A stretch of 64,000 bases of DNA from Micromonospora echinospora (GCF_014203425.1 NZ_JACHJC010000001.1:4552001-4616000), one strand, 5' to 3'; shown: positions 33,883 through 42,910, counted from the first letter of the stretch. Notes: a model not told the origin generated them from the letters alone. Numbers and translations are program-made.

Positions 33883-34489
33883 CCGCGCTGCCGGCTGCGA
33901 GCGTGGCCAGGCGCGGCAGTTGCGCCGGGTCGGTGAGCGCCGACCCGACCGCCACCACTCGCGCCCCGGCGGCGAGGAAGTCGCCCGCGTTGCCGGCGTC
34001 GACACCGCCGGTGGCCACGAACCGGGCCTCCGGCAGCGGCCCGGCGACCGCCCGGAACCAGGCCGGACCGAGGCTGACCGCCGGGAACGCCTTGAGCCAC
34101 ACCAGGCCGTGGTCGAGCGCCCGCTGCGCCTCGGTCGGGGTGGCCACGCCGGGCAGGTGCGGCACGCCGTGCCCGGCCGCCGCGTCGGCCACCGCCAGGT
34201 CCAGGCCCGGCGCCACTGTGAACGCCGCCCCGGCGGCCACCGCCTGACCGACCTGCGCCGGGGTACGCACAGTGCCCGCGCCGACGATCCGGTCCCGCCG
34301 CCGCCCGGCCGTCACGGCAGCGCGCAGCGCCGGCACCGCTTCCGGGGTACGGATGGGCACCTCCACCACGGCGATGCCGAGATCCCAGGCCAGTTCCGCC
34401 AGCCGGACCGTCTCACCGGGCGGCAGGTCGCGCAGGATCACCATCACCCGCGCGTCGCCGAACAGGGCCTCGAAGTCGTGCCCGCTCAT
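33875..34489 (-). CDS. eda: 2-keto-3-deoxy-6-phosphogluconate (KDPG) aldolase
   Basis: A 204-residue class I aldolase that splits KDPG into pyruvate and glyceraldehyde-3-phosphate. Seen: VEVPIRTPEAVPALR with the proton-shuttle Glu, IVGAGTVRTPAQV, and the Schiff-base Lys in LVWLKAFPAVSLGP, then FVATGGVDAGNAGDFLAAGA for phosphate binding. ATG 34489 follows a GGGAG..AGAGG site and overlaps the kinase stop by four bases; an in-frame GTG at 34522 is less likely. It is the last gene of the minus-strand uronate operon. Confidence 0.92.
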   Translation of the reverse strand: MSGHDFEALFGDARVMVILRDLPPGETVRLAELAWDLGIAVVEVPIRTPEAVPALRAAVTAGRRRDRIVGAGTVRTPAQVGQAVAAGAAFTVAPGLDLAVADAAAGHGVPHLPGVATPTEAQRALDHGLVWLKAFPAVSLGPAWFRAVAGPLPEARFVATGGVDAGNAGDFLAAGARVVAVGSALTDPAQLPRLATLAAGSAVT

Positions 34490-35505
34490 CCTCTGCTCCC
34501 TCCCCCGACCTGCTCGGTCCACATCGTCTCCGGCAGGGCCAGCGCACGCACGATCGTCTCCGGGTCCGGCGGCGGGGCGGTGTCGCCGGGCACGGCCAGC
34601 ACCGGCGCGGCGGTGAGGTGCCCCAGCCGCAGGCAGGCTCGCAGGTCGAGGCCACGCAACAGCCCGGAGAGGAACCCGGCGGCGAACGCGTCCCCCCCGC
34701 CGACCGGCTCGACCACGTCCACCGGTAACGCCGGCACGAACACCGCCGGCCCGGTACGCGGCAGCGCCGTCGCGCCGACCGGACCGTCCTTGACCACCAC
34801 CAGCTCCGGGCCGGGCAGCAGCGCACGAACAGCGGCCGGATCGTCCGCCGACCAGAGCACCGCCGCCTCGTCCAGGCCGACGAGCACCACGTCGGCGCGG
34901 TCTGCCAGGTCACGCAGGACCGGGCCGGCCCGGTCGGCGGGCCAGAGCGCCGGGCGGTGGTTCACGTCGAAGCTGACCCGGGCGCCGGGCAGCGCCCGCC
35001 CGTCCAACGCGGACACGAGCAGGTCACGGCAGGTGCCGGAGAGCGCGGCGGTGATGCCGGACAGGTGCAGCAGGCGTGCCCCGGCCAGCCCGGGACGCGC
35101 GAGGTCGGCGGCGCCGAGGCGGCTCGCGGCCGACCCGGCACGGTGATAGTGCACGCGGGTGCCGTCCGGCCCCGGATCCTTCAGGTAGAGCCCGGTCGGC
35201 GCGTCCGGATCCACTGTGACCAGGCCGACGTCCACGCCCGCGGCGGCGACCTCGGCCATTACCCGCCGCCCGAACGGGTCGTCGCCGACCCGGCTGACCC
35301 ACGCCGCGCGGTGCCCGAGCCGGGCCAGCCCGGCCGCCACGTTGGACTCCGCGCCGCCCACGCCGACAGTCAACCGCGCGGCGTGCTCCAGCGACACGCC
35401 GTCATCAGGGGCGAGCACCACCATCGTCTCGCCCACGCAGACCACCTCCGGCCCGCCCCCGGCGCGGCCCCGGCCTGCGACCGCGGCGCCAAGCGGCTCG
35501 CTCAC
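34486..35505 (-). CDS. kdgK: 2-keto-3-deoxygluconate kinase (PfkB family)
   Basis: A 339-residue PfkB/ribokinase-type kinase. Seen: VVCVGETMVVLAPDDGVSLE, VGGAESNVAAGLARLGHRAA (family signature 1), SRVGDDPFGRRVMAEVAAAG, VSFDVNHRPALWP, and the catalytic signature 2 region PVGGGDAFAAGFLSGLLRG with the GGGDAFAAG anion hole and base Asp. Placement next to KDPG aldolase supports KDG phosphorylation. GTG 35505 overlaps the upstream stop (GTGA), and the frame opens far upstream only as a shadow of that gene. Confidence 0.9.
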   Translation of the reverse strand: MSEPLGAAVAGRGRAGGGPEVVCVGETMVVLAPDDGVSLEHAARLTVGVGGAESNVAAGLARLGHRAAWVSRVGDDPFGRRVMAEVAAAGVDVGLVTVDPDAPTGLYLKDPGPDGTRVHYHRAGSAASRLGAADLARPGLAGARLLHLSGITAALSGTCRDLLVSALDGRALPGARVSFDVNHRPALWPADRAGPVLRDLADRADVVLVGLDEAAVLWSADDPAAVRALLPGPELVVVKDGPVGATALPRTGPAVFVPALPVDVVEPVGGGDAFAAGFLSGLLRGLDLRACLRLGHLTAAPVLAVPGDTAPPPDPETIVRALALPETMWTEQVGGGSRG

Positions 35506-36350
35506 CGGATGACCGCCGCGTCCACCCGGCCCGCGATGTCGGCCGGGTCGAGGTGGCCGTCGGCGACCAGCACCCGGTGCCGGTTGTGCCGGGGCCGCCC
35601 GGCCGCGACCACCGCCGGGCTGTCGAACGCGTACGCGACGCAGACGCCCGGGTACATCGCGGTGCGCACGAACCACCTGTCGCCCGACCCCAGACCGGTG
35701 AACACCAGCGTGTACGCGCCACCTCCGGGCGCGGAGGCGGACAACGCCAGCCAGGGCGCGGCCGAGCCGTTCACCGCCTCCTCGCCCGCCGCCTCGGCGG
35801 TGCGCACCAGCGCTTCCCCGTCGGCCACGGCACGCCAGAAGAATCCGCCGTACCCGGCGCCGCCCGGGCGGCCGTTCGTGGCCGGGCTGCCCAGGCGCAC
35901 GTCGGCGCCGGTGGCGGAGGTGAGCGTGGCGGACAGGTCCAGCCACCAGGCGTCCTCCCCGGCCGGGGTGGCGGTGATCCGCCGGTGCTCGCGCAGCAGC
36001 GCCCGGCCGTGCCGGTCGCGCCACTCCAGGTCGTGGTCGAGCCGGTCGGCGGTCCGCTCCCGCCAGCCGGTGTGCGCGATCACGCCGTGGTCGTCGCGCC
36101 AGGTGTAGCCGGTGCCGCGCACGTACGTCCGGCCGCCCCACAGGTTGACGCCGTTCACGTCCTGCACGGTCAGTGACGCGCCGAGGTGCCAGACGTGGTC
36201 GGCCGGGAGCGCGTCGGTGACCGGGGTGCCGGCCCGGGTCCGCACCGGATGCAGGTACGGCCGGGGCCCGTGGCGCGGGTCCAGGTCCGGCCGGACCAGG
36301 TACCGGGCCACCTCGACACCGCCCACCACCAGCCGGGGTTCGGCGGTCAC
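35502..36350 (-). CDS. DUF6807 (PmoA-like) family protein
   Basis: A 282-residue protein. Seen: PRPYLHPVRTRAGTPVTDAL, DHVWHLGASLTVQDVNGVNL, HTGWRERTADRLDHDLEWRD, GYGGFFWRAVAD and TAMYPGVCVAYAF. This H-P-x-x-T and D-H-x-x-H-x-G/S pattern marks the DUF6807 group, commonly found with Gfo/Idh/MocA oxidoreductases and sugar ABC transporters in plant-polysaccharide loci. The fold is predicted to be a beta-sandwich and the activity is unknown. GTG 36350 overlaps the preceding stop, so the gene is coupled within the operon. Confidence 0.82.
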   Translation of the reverse strand: MTAEPRLVVGGVEVARYLVRPDLDPRHGPRPYLHPVRTRAGTPVTDALPADHVWHLGASLTVQDVNGVNLWGGRTYVRGTGYTWRDDHGVIAHTGWRERTADRLDHDLEWRDRHGRALLREHRRITATPAGEDAWWLDLSATLTSATGADVRLGSPATNGRPGGAGYGGFFWRAVADGEALVRTAEAAGEEAVNGSAAPWLALSASAPGGGAYTLVFTGLGSGDRWFVRTAMYPGVCVAYAFDSPAVVAAGRPRHNRHRVLVADGHLDPADIAGRVDAAVIR

Positions 36351-36991
36351 GACGGGTCCGGGGCGGGGACCGGGCGGCGGGCGTCGAGCGCGTGCAGCGC
36401 GGCGAGGGCGTACCCGCCGAGGATCGGCACCGCGACCGGCGTGACCAGCACGCCCAGCAGCACGGCCAGCGCGCAGATGCCGGCGGCGGCGGCCCACACG
36501 CCGGGGCGCTCCGGGCAGGCGCGCGCCACCCGGCGGGCGGCGGCCCGCCACCCCTGGCCGCCGGTGCGCCCGACCGCGACGGCTACCAGGCCCGCGTACC
36601 CGAGCAGGACCGCCACCACGACGGCGGTGAGCGCGAGCGCGAGCCCGCCGCCGGGCACCCGGCCGGTGGCGAGCGCGACCAAATCGGCGGCGAGCAGCGC
36701 GGCGGCGGCGAGCGCGACGGCGCTGACCGCGAGCCCGGCGGGCAGCGCCCGGCCGAACCGGGCCAGGCTGGTCCGCGCGTCGGGCCAGGAGCCGGTGACC
36801 GACCTGTCGTGCAGCGCGGCGCTGGCGGTGGCGAGCGCCGGGGCGAGCGTGAGCACCGGCAGTGCGGCGAGCGCCACGGCGAAGCCGAGCAGCGCCAGGT
36901 CGGTCGCCTCGCGCAGCGTGTCCCGCCAGTCGGCGCGGGCCGACGCGGGGTGGGCGGGTACGGCGTCGGTGGAGGCGGACACGGTGGTCAT
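36347..36991 (-). CDS. YesL/DUF624-like membrane protein
   Basis: A 214-residue protein with about five helices. Seen: WRDTLREATDLALLGFAVAL, LALAPAL-type hydrophobic stretches with many small residues, and GYALAALHALDARRPV at the end. The position directly after the ABC permeases and the size fit YesL (DUF624) proteins of rhamnogalacturonan/pectin loci; the sequence match is weaker because of the Ala/Leu bias. Its function in those loci is unknown. The ATG overlaps the permease stop by four bases. Confidence 0.65.
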   Translation of the reverse strand: MTTVSASTDAVPAHPASARADWRDTLREATDLALLGFAVALAALPVLTLAPALATASAALHDRSVTGSWPDARTSLARFGRALPAGLAVSAVALAAAALLAADLVALATGRVPGGGLALALTAVVVAVLLGYAGLVAVAVGRTGGQGWRAAARRVARACPERPGVWAAAAGICALAVLLGVLVTPVAVPILGGYALAALHALDARRPVPAPDPS

Positions 36992-37854
36992 CCCTTCAGC
37001 CCGCTGGTGTTGATGCCCTCGACGAGCATCCGCTGGAAGGCCAGGAAGAACAGGAACACCGGCAGCAGGGACAGCACCGACATGGCGAACATCGGGCCGA
37101 CGGCGCTCTGGCTGGTCGAGTCGATGAACAGGGTCAGCGCCACCGGGACGGTGTAGTCCTCCAGGCTGGACAGGAACACCAGCTGCCGGAAGAAGTCGTT
37201 CCAGGTCCAGATGAACGAGAAGATCGCCGTGGTGACCAGCGCCGGGCGGCTCAGCGGCAGGATGACGTGCCGGAACACGCCGTACGGGGATGCGCCGTCG
37301 ATGGTGGCCGCCTCGTCCAGCTCGCGCGGGATGCCGCGCATGAACTGCACCATGAGGAAGACGAAGAACGCCTCGGTGGCCAGGAACTGCGGCACCAGCA
37401 GCGGCAGGTACGGCCAGTCGCCGCCGACCAGGCCGAGGCTGCGGAACAGGATGTACTGCGGCACGATCAGCACGTGCCCGGGCAGCAGCAGCGTCCCGAT
37501 CATGACGGTGAACCACAGCTTGCGCAGCCGGAACCGCAGCCGGCCCAGGGCGTACGCGGCGAGCAGGCAGGACAGCGCGTTGCCGACGACGGTGAGCCCG
37601 CTGACCAGCGCGCTGTTGAGGAAGAACCGGCCGAAGCTGATGTCGAAGTTGGTCCAGCCGTCGAGGTAGTTGCCGGGGGTGAACCGTTCCGGCAGCAGGC
37701 CGACGTTGTTGACGATCTCGGCCTGCGACTTGACCGAGGTGCCGAGCATCCAGAACAGCGGGTAGAGCACCACCGCGACGATCGCCACGAGCACGACGAG
37801 CCGCAGCACGTTCCGGCCGCTGCCCGGCCGGCGGGTGGCAGCGAGCGCTGTCAT
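36988..37854 (-). CDS. Carbohydrate ABC transporter permease (MalG-type)
   Basis: A 288-residue inner-membrane permease with six helices. The EAA loop that contacts the ATPase reads ELDEAATIDGASPYGVFRHV, with the family's E-A-A---G spacing. It ends with FLAFQRMLVEGINTSGLKG, the standard C-terminus of MalG-type permeases (INTSGLKG). It pairs with the upstream MalF-type permease (4-base overlap) and the binding protein. No ATPase is encoded here; such sugar transporters often share a genome-wide MsiK/UgpC-type ATPase, which would be elsewhere. Confidence 0.93.
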   Translation of the reverse strand: MTALAATRRPGSGRNVLRLVVLVAIVAVVLYPLFWMLGTSVKSQAEIVNNVGLLPERFTPGNYLDGWTNFDISFGRFFLNSALVSGLTVVGNALSCLLAAYALGRLRFRLRKLWFTVMIGTLLLPGHVLIVPQYILFRSLGLVGGDWPYLPLLVPQFLATEAFFVFLMVQFMRGIPRELDEAATIDGASPYGVFRHVILPLSRPALVTTAIFSFIWTWNDFFRQLVFLSSLEDYTVPVALTLFIDSTSQSAVGPMFAMSVLSLLPVFLFFLAFQRMLVEGINTSGLKG

Positions 37855-38831
37855 GAGTCGTCTCCGTCCGAGTAGTGCACCCAGAACCGGCCGGTGCTGA
37901 AGAAGACGGCGGTGATCACGCCGATCGCCAACAGGAACACCCACGCCATCGCCGAGGCGTAGCCCATCTCCAGGTCGGTGAAGCCGGAGATGTAGAGCTT
38001 CAGCGTGTACATGAGGGTGGAGTCGACCGGGCCGCCGGTGCCGTTGCTGAGCACGAACGCGGCGGTGAAGCCCTGGAAGCCGTTGATGGTCTCCAGCACC
38101 AGGTTGAAGAAGATCACCGGGGAGAGCATGGGCAGGGTGACCGCGCGGAAGCGCCGCCACGCCCCGGCGCCGTCCACCGCCGCCGCCTCGTACAGCTCGG
38201 TGGGCACCTGCTTGAGCCCGGCCAGGAAGATCACCATGGGCGCCCCGAACTGCCAGATCGCCAGCACCATCAGCGTCTCCAGCGCCCAGTCCGGGTCGCT
38301 GACCCAGGGCAGCCCTTCGACGCCGAACAGGGCGAGGAACGAGTTGAACGCGCCGTCCCGGTTGAACATGTTGACCCAGACGATCGCCAGCGCGACGCTG
38401 CCGCCGAGCAGCGACGGCAGGTAGAACAGGCTGCGGAACAGCCCGACGCCGCGCCATGCGCGGTTGAGCAGCAGCGCCACGCCGAGCGCGGCGGCCAGCT
38501 TCAGCGGTACGGCGATCAGCGCGAACGTCAGCGTGACCCGCACCGCGTGCCAGTACGACGGGTCGGCGGTGAACATCCGCTCGTAGTTGGCCAGCCCCAC
38601 CCACTGCACCTCGGACAGCGGCGTGAGGATGTCGTAGTCGGTGAAGCTCAGCCAGAGCGACAGCAGCATCGGGATCGCCGTGACGCCCATCAGTCCGATG
38701 AGCCAGGGCGAGAGGAAGACGTACCCCGCCAGGCCCTCACCGAGCCGGGCCCGGCCGGCCCGACGCCGCGTGGGGCGGGGGCCGGCCGGTCCGGTGCGCG
38801 GGGTCCGGCCGGGCGCCGTGGTGAGAGCCAC
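37851..38831 (-). CDS. Carbohydrate ABC transporter permease (MalF-type)
   Basis: A 326-residue permease. A basic N-terminus (TPRTGPAGPRPTRRRAGR) is followed by six helices starting GYVFLSPWLIGLMGVTAIPM. The EAA loop is ELYEAAAVDGAGAWRRFRAV. It ends YSDGDDS in the cytoplasm. It forms the heterodimeric pore with the MalG-type partner for uptake of oligogalacturonides or uronates, inferred from the pectate lyase and catabolic genes nearby. Confidence 0.93.
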   Translation of the reverse strand: MALTTAPGRTPRTGPAGPRPTRRRAGRARLGEGLAGYVFLSPWLIGLMGVTAIPMLLSLWLSFTDYDILTPLSEVQWVGLANYERMFTADPSYWHAVRVTLTFALIAVPLKLAAALGVALLLNRAWRGVGLFRSLFYLPSLLGGSVALAIVWVNMFNRDGAFNSFLALFGVEGLPWVSDPDWALETLMVLAIWQFGAPMVIFLAGLKQVPTELYEAAAVDGAGAWRRFRAVTLPMLSPVIFFNLVLETINGFQGFTAAFVLSNGTGGPVDSTLMYTLKLYISGFTDLEMGYASAMAWVFLLAIGVITAVFFSTGRFWVHYSDGDDS

Positions 38832-38852
38832 GGGACCGGTCCTTTCGTGGGG

Positions 38853-40196
38853 TCAGGCGATCGCGGACTTGCAGGCGGTGACGAACTGCTCCGCCGCCTG
38901 GGCCGGGGTGGCGCGGCCGTACTGGGCGTTCTCGGCGGCCTTGACCAGCTCGGACTTGACCTTGCTGTGCCCCTTGATCGGGACCTGCGGCGAGGCGCCG
39001 AACTTCTGCGCCAGGTCGGACTCGACCTGGATGGACTGCTTCATGGCCGGGTCGGTGGCGGTCTCGCTGACCTTGGCGCGCAGATCCATGTTCGACGGCA
39101 GACCGCGGTCGGTGCCGAGCAGCGCGACCGCCTCGGGGTCGTTGTTCAGGAAGTTGATCACGTCGACGGCGACGTCCTTGTGCTTGCTGCCCTTGAACAC
39201 CGACCAGTACATCGAGGCGCGCGCCCACTGCGCGCTCGGGTCACCCGGGTACGCGACCACGCCCAGCTCGTCCTTGGTGTTCTTCTTCAGGTCGGGCATC
39301 TGGTTGACCCAGACCCAGGAGGTGGCCGACTTGCCGGTGACCACCAGCTGCTTGGTGATGTCGCTGGAGTTGCCCTCGTGGATGACATCAGGCGTCGGGG
39401 TGGCGCCCCGGTCCCGCGCGCCCTTCCACAGCTCGAACCACTTCTTCACGTCCTCGGCGGTGAACCCGAGTTCCTTGCCGTTGTACAGGTCCTTGCCCTG
39501 CTGGCGCAGCCACACCCAGAGCGCCTTGTAGTCGGCGCTCGGGTCCTGGGTGCCGGGCACCTTCGTCTTCTTCGCCACCTGCTCGGCCCAGGCGATGTGC
39601 TCCTCCCAGCTCATCCCGGTGGTCGGCTCGGGCAGCCCGTTCTTGGTCAGCAGCGTCTTGTTGTAGACCAGGCCCTGGGTGTTCTCCCCGGCGGCCACCC
39701 CGGCGAGCTTGCCGTCCACCACGCCGTACTCCAGCAGGCTCTTGGGGAACTTCGACACGTCGAGCTTGCCGGAATCGCTGTAGCTGCCCAGGTCGAGCGT
39801 GGTGCTGCGACCGGCGTACTCGGCCAGGTAGTTGTCGTCGATCTGGAACAGGTCCGGCGGGTTGCCGCCGGCGGTCAGCGTGGCGAGTTTGTCGAAGTAG
39901 CCCTGGTTGGCCTGCCAGGTCTTCTCGAACGTCACGTCCGGGTGCTTCTTTGTGTAGAGGGCCAGGGCGTCCTCGGTGAGCTTGGCCCGGGCCTCACCGC
40001 CCCACCAGAAGACGGAGAGTTTGACCGGGCCGCCGTCGTCGCCGGCGGAGTCGTCGCCGCAGCCGGCCGCGCCCAGGGCGAACGGCACGGCGAGCGCGAC
40101 GGCGGCCAGGCCACTGACGAGTCGGCGTCGGGTCAGAGGGGTACCGTGATTCCGCCCGGCGGGTACGCCGGCGGTGGGGGACGTTGCGGGCTGCAT
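38853..40196 (-). CDS. Sugar ABC transporter substrate-binding lipoprotein
   Basis: A 447-residue extracellular solute-binding protein (family 1). The N-terminus carries a twin-arginine-like RRRLVSG and hydrophobic stretch, then lipobox GAAGC with Cys46, so it is probably exported by Tat or Sec and lipid-anchored outside the membrane. The mature part starts KLSVFWWGGEARAKLTEDAL and includes VTFEKTWQANQGYFDKLATL and PDLFQIDDNYLAEYAG. It captures the substrate for the two downstream permeases. A ~97-base gap with a hairpin separates it from the upstream lacI gene. Confidence 0.92.
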   Translation of the reverse strand: MQPATSPTAGVPAGRNHGTPLTRRRLVSGLAAVALAVPFALGAAGCGDDSAGDDGGPVKLSVFWWGGEARAKLTEDALALYTKKHPDVTFEKTWQANQGYFDKLATLTAGGNPPDLFQIDDNYLAEYAGRSTTLDLGSYSDSGKLDVSKFPKSLLEYGVVDGKLAGVAAGENTQGLVYNKTLLTKNGLPEPTTGMSWEEHIAWAEQVAKKTKVPGTQDPSADYKALWVWLRQQGKDLYNGKELGFTAEDVKKWFELWKGARDRGATPTPDVIHEGNSSDITKQLVVTGKSATSWVWVNQMPDLKKNTKDELGVVAYPGDPSAQWARASMYWSVFKGSKHKDVAVDVINFLNNDPEAVALLGTDRGLPSNMDLRAKVSETATDPAMKQSIQVESDLAQKFGASPQVPIKGHSKVKSELVKAAENAQYGRATPAQAAEQFVTACKSAIA

Positions 40197-40255
40197 CTGC
40201 GCTCACTCCTCGGCTGTGGGAGGCGACGACGTCACCGGCGGCCGTCCACGGGCCG

Positions 40256-40285
40256 CCCGGGTCCGCAGTGCTGTGCGGGCCCGGG
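40256..40285 (-). terminator. Hairpin between lacI and the binding-protein gene
   Basis: CCCGGGTCCGCA (40256-40267) and TGCGGGCCCGGG (40274-40285) form a 12-bp stem with one wobble pair and a 6-base loop. Lying just after the lacI stop, it may terminate or attenuate readthrough into the transporter genes. Confidence 0.5.
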
Positions 40286-40293
40286 CCACCTGC

Positions 40294-41340
40294 TCAGGCC
40301 CCGGTGCCGTCCCGGCCGGGCGCGGGGACGGGCCCGGTCGAGTCGCGGACGACCAGTTCGGTCTGGAGCATTACCTGTGCGGTGGTGCGACGGTCGCCGG
40401 CCGCCGCGCCCCGGCCCCGGACGCCGCGTGGCGCGTCGGAGTCGAGTTGCAGCAGCATGTCGACGGCCGTCCGGCCGGCGGCCGCGGTCGGCGTGGCCAC
40501 CGTCGTCAACTTGGGGCGGGTGAGCCGGCTCAGCGCGATGTCGTCGACGCCGACGACGCTCACGTCGTGCGGCACCCGCGACCCGAGCGCGTCCAGCCCT
40601 TCGATCAGGCCGATCGCCATCAGGTCGTTGTAGGCGAGCACGGCGGTGACGCCGCTGCGGCGTACCTGTTCGGCCAGGGCGCTGCCGCCGGTCTCGGTGG
40701 GCTGGTTGGGTCCGAGGACGGTCAGCTCCGCTCCTCCGCCCCGGGCGGCGGCGGTCGCGGCGCGGCGCATCTCCCGGGCGGTCCAGGAGCCGCGCGGGCC
40801 GCCGAGCAGCGCGATCCGGCGGTGGCCGAGCCCGAGCAGGTGCTCGATCGCGGCCCGGGCGCCCTGCCCGACGTCCATCATCACGCAGGGCAGGCCGGCG
40901 ACCTGGCGGTTTATCACCACCACCGGGACCTCGCGGCTGACCTGCTCGATCAGGCTGTTGCTCATCCGGGGACTGCACAGCAGCACGCCGTCGACCTGCT
41001 TGGCCAGGGCGTGGACCAGGTCCTCCTCGGCGACCGGGTCCTCGTTGGTGTCGGCCACGAAGACGTGGTAGTCGCGGTGCCGGGCCTGCCCCTCGGCCGC
41101 CTTGATCAGCGGCGGGAAGAACGGGTTGGCGATGTCGGCCACGATCAGGCCGATGTTGTGCGTACGGCCGGTGATGAGGGCCCGGGCGGCCCGGTTGGGC
41201 CGGTATCCGAGGTCCTCCGCGCAGGCCAGCACCCGGACCCGGGTCTCCGGGTTGACCAGGTGCGGGGCCGAGAACGTACGGGACACGGTGGAGATGTGCA
41301 CACCGGAGGCGCGGGCGACGTCCCGGATGGTGGCTGGCAC
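40294..41340 (-). CDS. LacI family transcriptional regulator of the pectin/uronate island
   Basis: A 348-residue repressor. N-terminal ATIRDVARASGVHISTVSRT is the DNA-reading helix-turn-helix, and CAEDLGYRPNRAARALITGR the hinge. The core has VVVINRQVAGLPCVMMDVGQ, GLGHRRIALLGGPRGSWTAR and VSVVGVDDIALSRLTRPKLT. It sits between the transporter arm and the divergent catabolic arm, so it likely controls both. The inducer is probably a uronate or KDG-type intermediate (inference). Candidate operators lie at 41391-41404 and 41539-41560. Confidence 0.92.
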   Translation of the reverse strand: MPATIRDVARASGVHISTVSRTFSAPHLVNPETRVRVLACAEDLGYRPNRAARALITGRTHNIGLIVADIANPFFPPLIKAAEGQARHRDYHVFVADTNEDPVAEEDLVHALAKQVDGVLLCSPRMSNSLIEQVSREVPVVVINRQVAGLPCVMMDVGQGARAAIEHLLGLGHRRIALLGGPRGSWTAREMRRAATAAARGGGAELTVLGPNQPTETGGSALAEQVRRSGVTAVLAYNDLMAIGLIEGLDALGSRVPHDVSVVGVDDIALSRLTRPKLTTVATPTAAAGRTAVDMLLQLDSDAPRGVRGRGAAAGDRRTTAQVMLQTELVVRDSTGPVPAPGRDGTGA

Positions 41341-41390
41341 GGCGGGCTCCCTCGTCCGATGTGGTGGGGGTCACGGGTGCCGCCCATTAA

Positions 41391-41404
41391 TGCAAACGGT
41401 TGCG
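41391..41404. promoter_or_regulatory. Candidate LacI operator 1 (lacI side)
   Basis: TGCAAACGGTTGCG fits the LacI-family pattern TGCAAACGNTTGCA with central CG. It lies about 50 bases before the lacI start, where autoregulation would be expected. Related half-sites (CAACCGTTGAC near 41503) occur in the same gap. Confidence 0.5.
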
Positions 41405-41538
41405 CCCGTGTCAACGGTCCATTGTTGCGGCTCGATTGCGTCGACGGTCCTTCCGGGTGCGCGAAACCTCATCAATGCGGATGGATAGGGCGGCTTGACC
41501 GGCAACCGTTGACGACGTATCCACCGTCGTGGTTTCTT

Positions 41539-41560
41539 CGGCTGCAAACCTTTGCAGCCG
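41539..41560. promoter_or_regulatory. Candidate LacI operator 2 (catabolic side), near-perfect palindrome
   Basis: Arms CGGCTGCAAA and TTTGCAGCCG are perfect complements around a central CC. The site is 22 bases before the start of the first catabolic gene, so a bound repressor would cover the ribosome site or promoter end. It shares the TGCAAA half-site with operator 1. Confidence 0.6.
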
Positions 41561-41581
41561 ACTGCCGGGGAGGCCGACGTC

Positions 41582-42910
41582 ATGTCACCACCGGCCCGGG
41601 AACGGGTCCGCCACGCCCTGGTGGGCGCCGGGGCGCGCGCCGAGATGTTCGTCCGCGCCCTGGCTCTCGACCACGCCGACACCGCCGAACTGGTCGCGCT
41701 CGCCGACGTCAACCAGAGGAGGATGGACGCGCACAACCGCTGGCTGGCCGAGCTGGGCCACCCGCCGGTACCCACGTACGCCGCCGGCGACTTCACCGCC
41801 ATGCTCGCCAAGGAGCGCATCGACGTGGCGCTGGTGACCAGCGTGGACGCCACCCACGACGAGTACGTGACGGCGGCGCTGCGGGCCGGCTGCGACGTGG
41901 TCGTGGAGAAGCCCATGACCGTCGACGCGGATCGGTGCCGGCGCATCCTGGACGCGGTCGCCGAGACCGGCCGGCGCGTCACAGTCGCGTTCAACTACCG
42001 CTACAACCCGCTGCACGAGCAGGTCCGGCGGCTGCTCGCCGACGGCGCGGTGGGCGAGATCGGGTCGGTGCACTTCGAGTGGCTGCTCGACGTGCGCCAC
42101 GGCGCCGACTACTTCCGCCGCTGGCACCGCGACAAGTCCGTCTCCGGCGGGCTGCTCGTGCACAAGTCCGGCCACCACTTCGACCTGGTCAACTGGTGGC
42201 TGGACGCCCGCCCGGTCGAGGTGCACGCGTACGGCCGGTTGTTCTTCTACGGCGCGGACGGCCGCCGGCACGGCTACGCCCGCGACTACGACCGGGCGCA
42301 CGGATCCCCCGCCGCCGACGGCGACCCGTTCGCGCTGCGCCTGGCCGACCACCCGCGACTGCGTGAGCTGTACCTCGACGCCGAGGCCGAGGACGGCTAC
42401 CACCGCGACCGCAACGTCTTCGCCCCCGGCGTGACCATCGAGGACGACCTCGCCCTGCTGGCCCGCTACGACACCGGCGCGACAATGACCTACCACCTGA
42501 CCGCGTACGCCCCCTGGGAGGGCTACCGGGTGATGGTCAACGGCAGCCGGGGCCGCCTCGAGCTGGAGGTGACCGAGAGCGACCACGTCAGCCCGGCCGT
42601 CGCCGGAGCGCTCAAGGGCGCGGCGCTGCACGGCGACGAGGCGGCCGTGGAGCAGGGCGCGGCCCGGCTCACGCTGCGCCCGTTCTGGGCGCCGCCGGTG
42701 GAGATCCCGGTCGACGGCTGGACCCGGCGCGGGCACGGCGGCGCGGACGCCCGGATGACCCGGGTGCTGCTCGGCGGCGAACCCGACCCGCTCGGCCGGG
42801 CCGCCACCGCCCGCGACGGCGCGCTGGCGCTGCTCACCGGCCTGGCCGCCAACCGCTCGCTGGAGACCGGCGCGCCCGTCCGGGTCGCCGACCTGCTCAC
42901 CCTGCCCTGA
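41582..42910 (+). CDS. Gfo/Idh/MocA family oxidoreductase
   Basis: A 442-residue NAD(P)-dependent dehydrogenase. Rossmann start ALVGAGARAEMFVRALALDH, then LVTSVDATHDEYVTAALRAG, and the catalytic EKPMTVD with the family Lys. The C-terminal substrate domain has VAFNYRYNPLHEQVRRLLAD, RRWHRDKSVSGGLLVHKSGH (a substrate-binding Lys/His motif) and HFDLVNWWL. GGGGAGG precedes ATG 41582. It is the first gene after the near-palindromic operator. In pectin loci such enzymes oxidise uncommon sugars or uronate derivatives; the exact substrate is unknown. Confidence 0.88.
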   Translation: MSPPARERVRHALVGAGARAEMFVRALALDHADTAELVALADVNQRRMDAHNRWLAELGHPPVPTYAAGDFTAMLAKERIDVALVTSVDATHDEYVTAALRAGCDVVVEKPMTVDADRCRRILDAVAETGRRVTVAFNYRYNPLHEQVRRLLADGAVGEIGSVHFEWLLDVRHGADYFRRWHRDKSVSGGLLVHKSGHHFDLVNWWLDARPVEVHAYGRLFFYGADGRRHGYARDYDRAHGSPAADGDPFALRLADHPRLRELYLDAEAEDGYHRDRNVFAPGVTIEDDLALLARYDTGATMTYHLTAYAPWEGYRVMVNGSRGRLELEVTESDHVSPAVAGALKGAALHGDEAAVEQGAARLTLRPFWAPPVEIPVDGWTRRGHGGADARMTRVLLGGEPDPLGRAATARDGALALLTGLAANRSLETGAPVRVADLLTLP

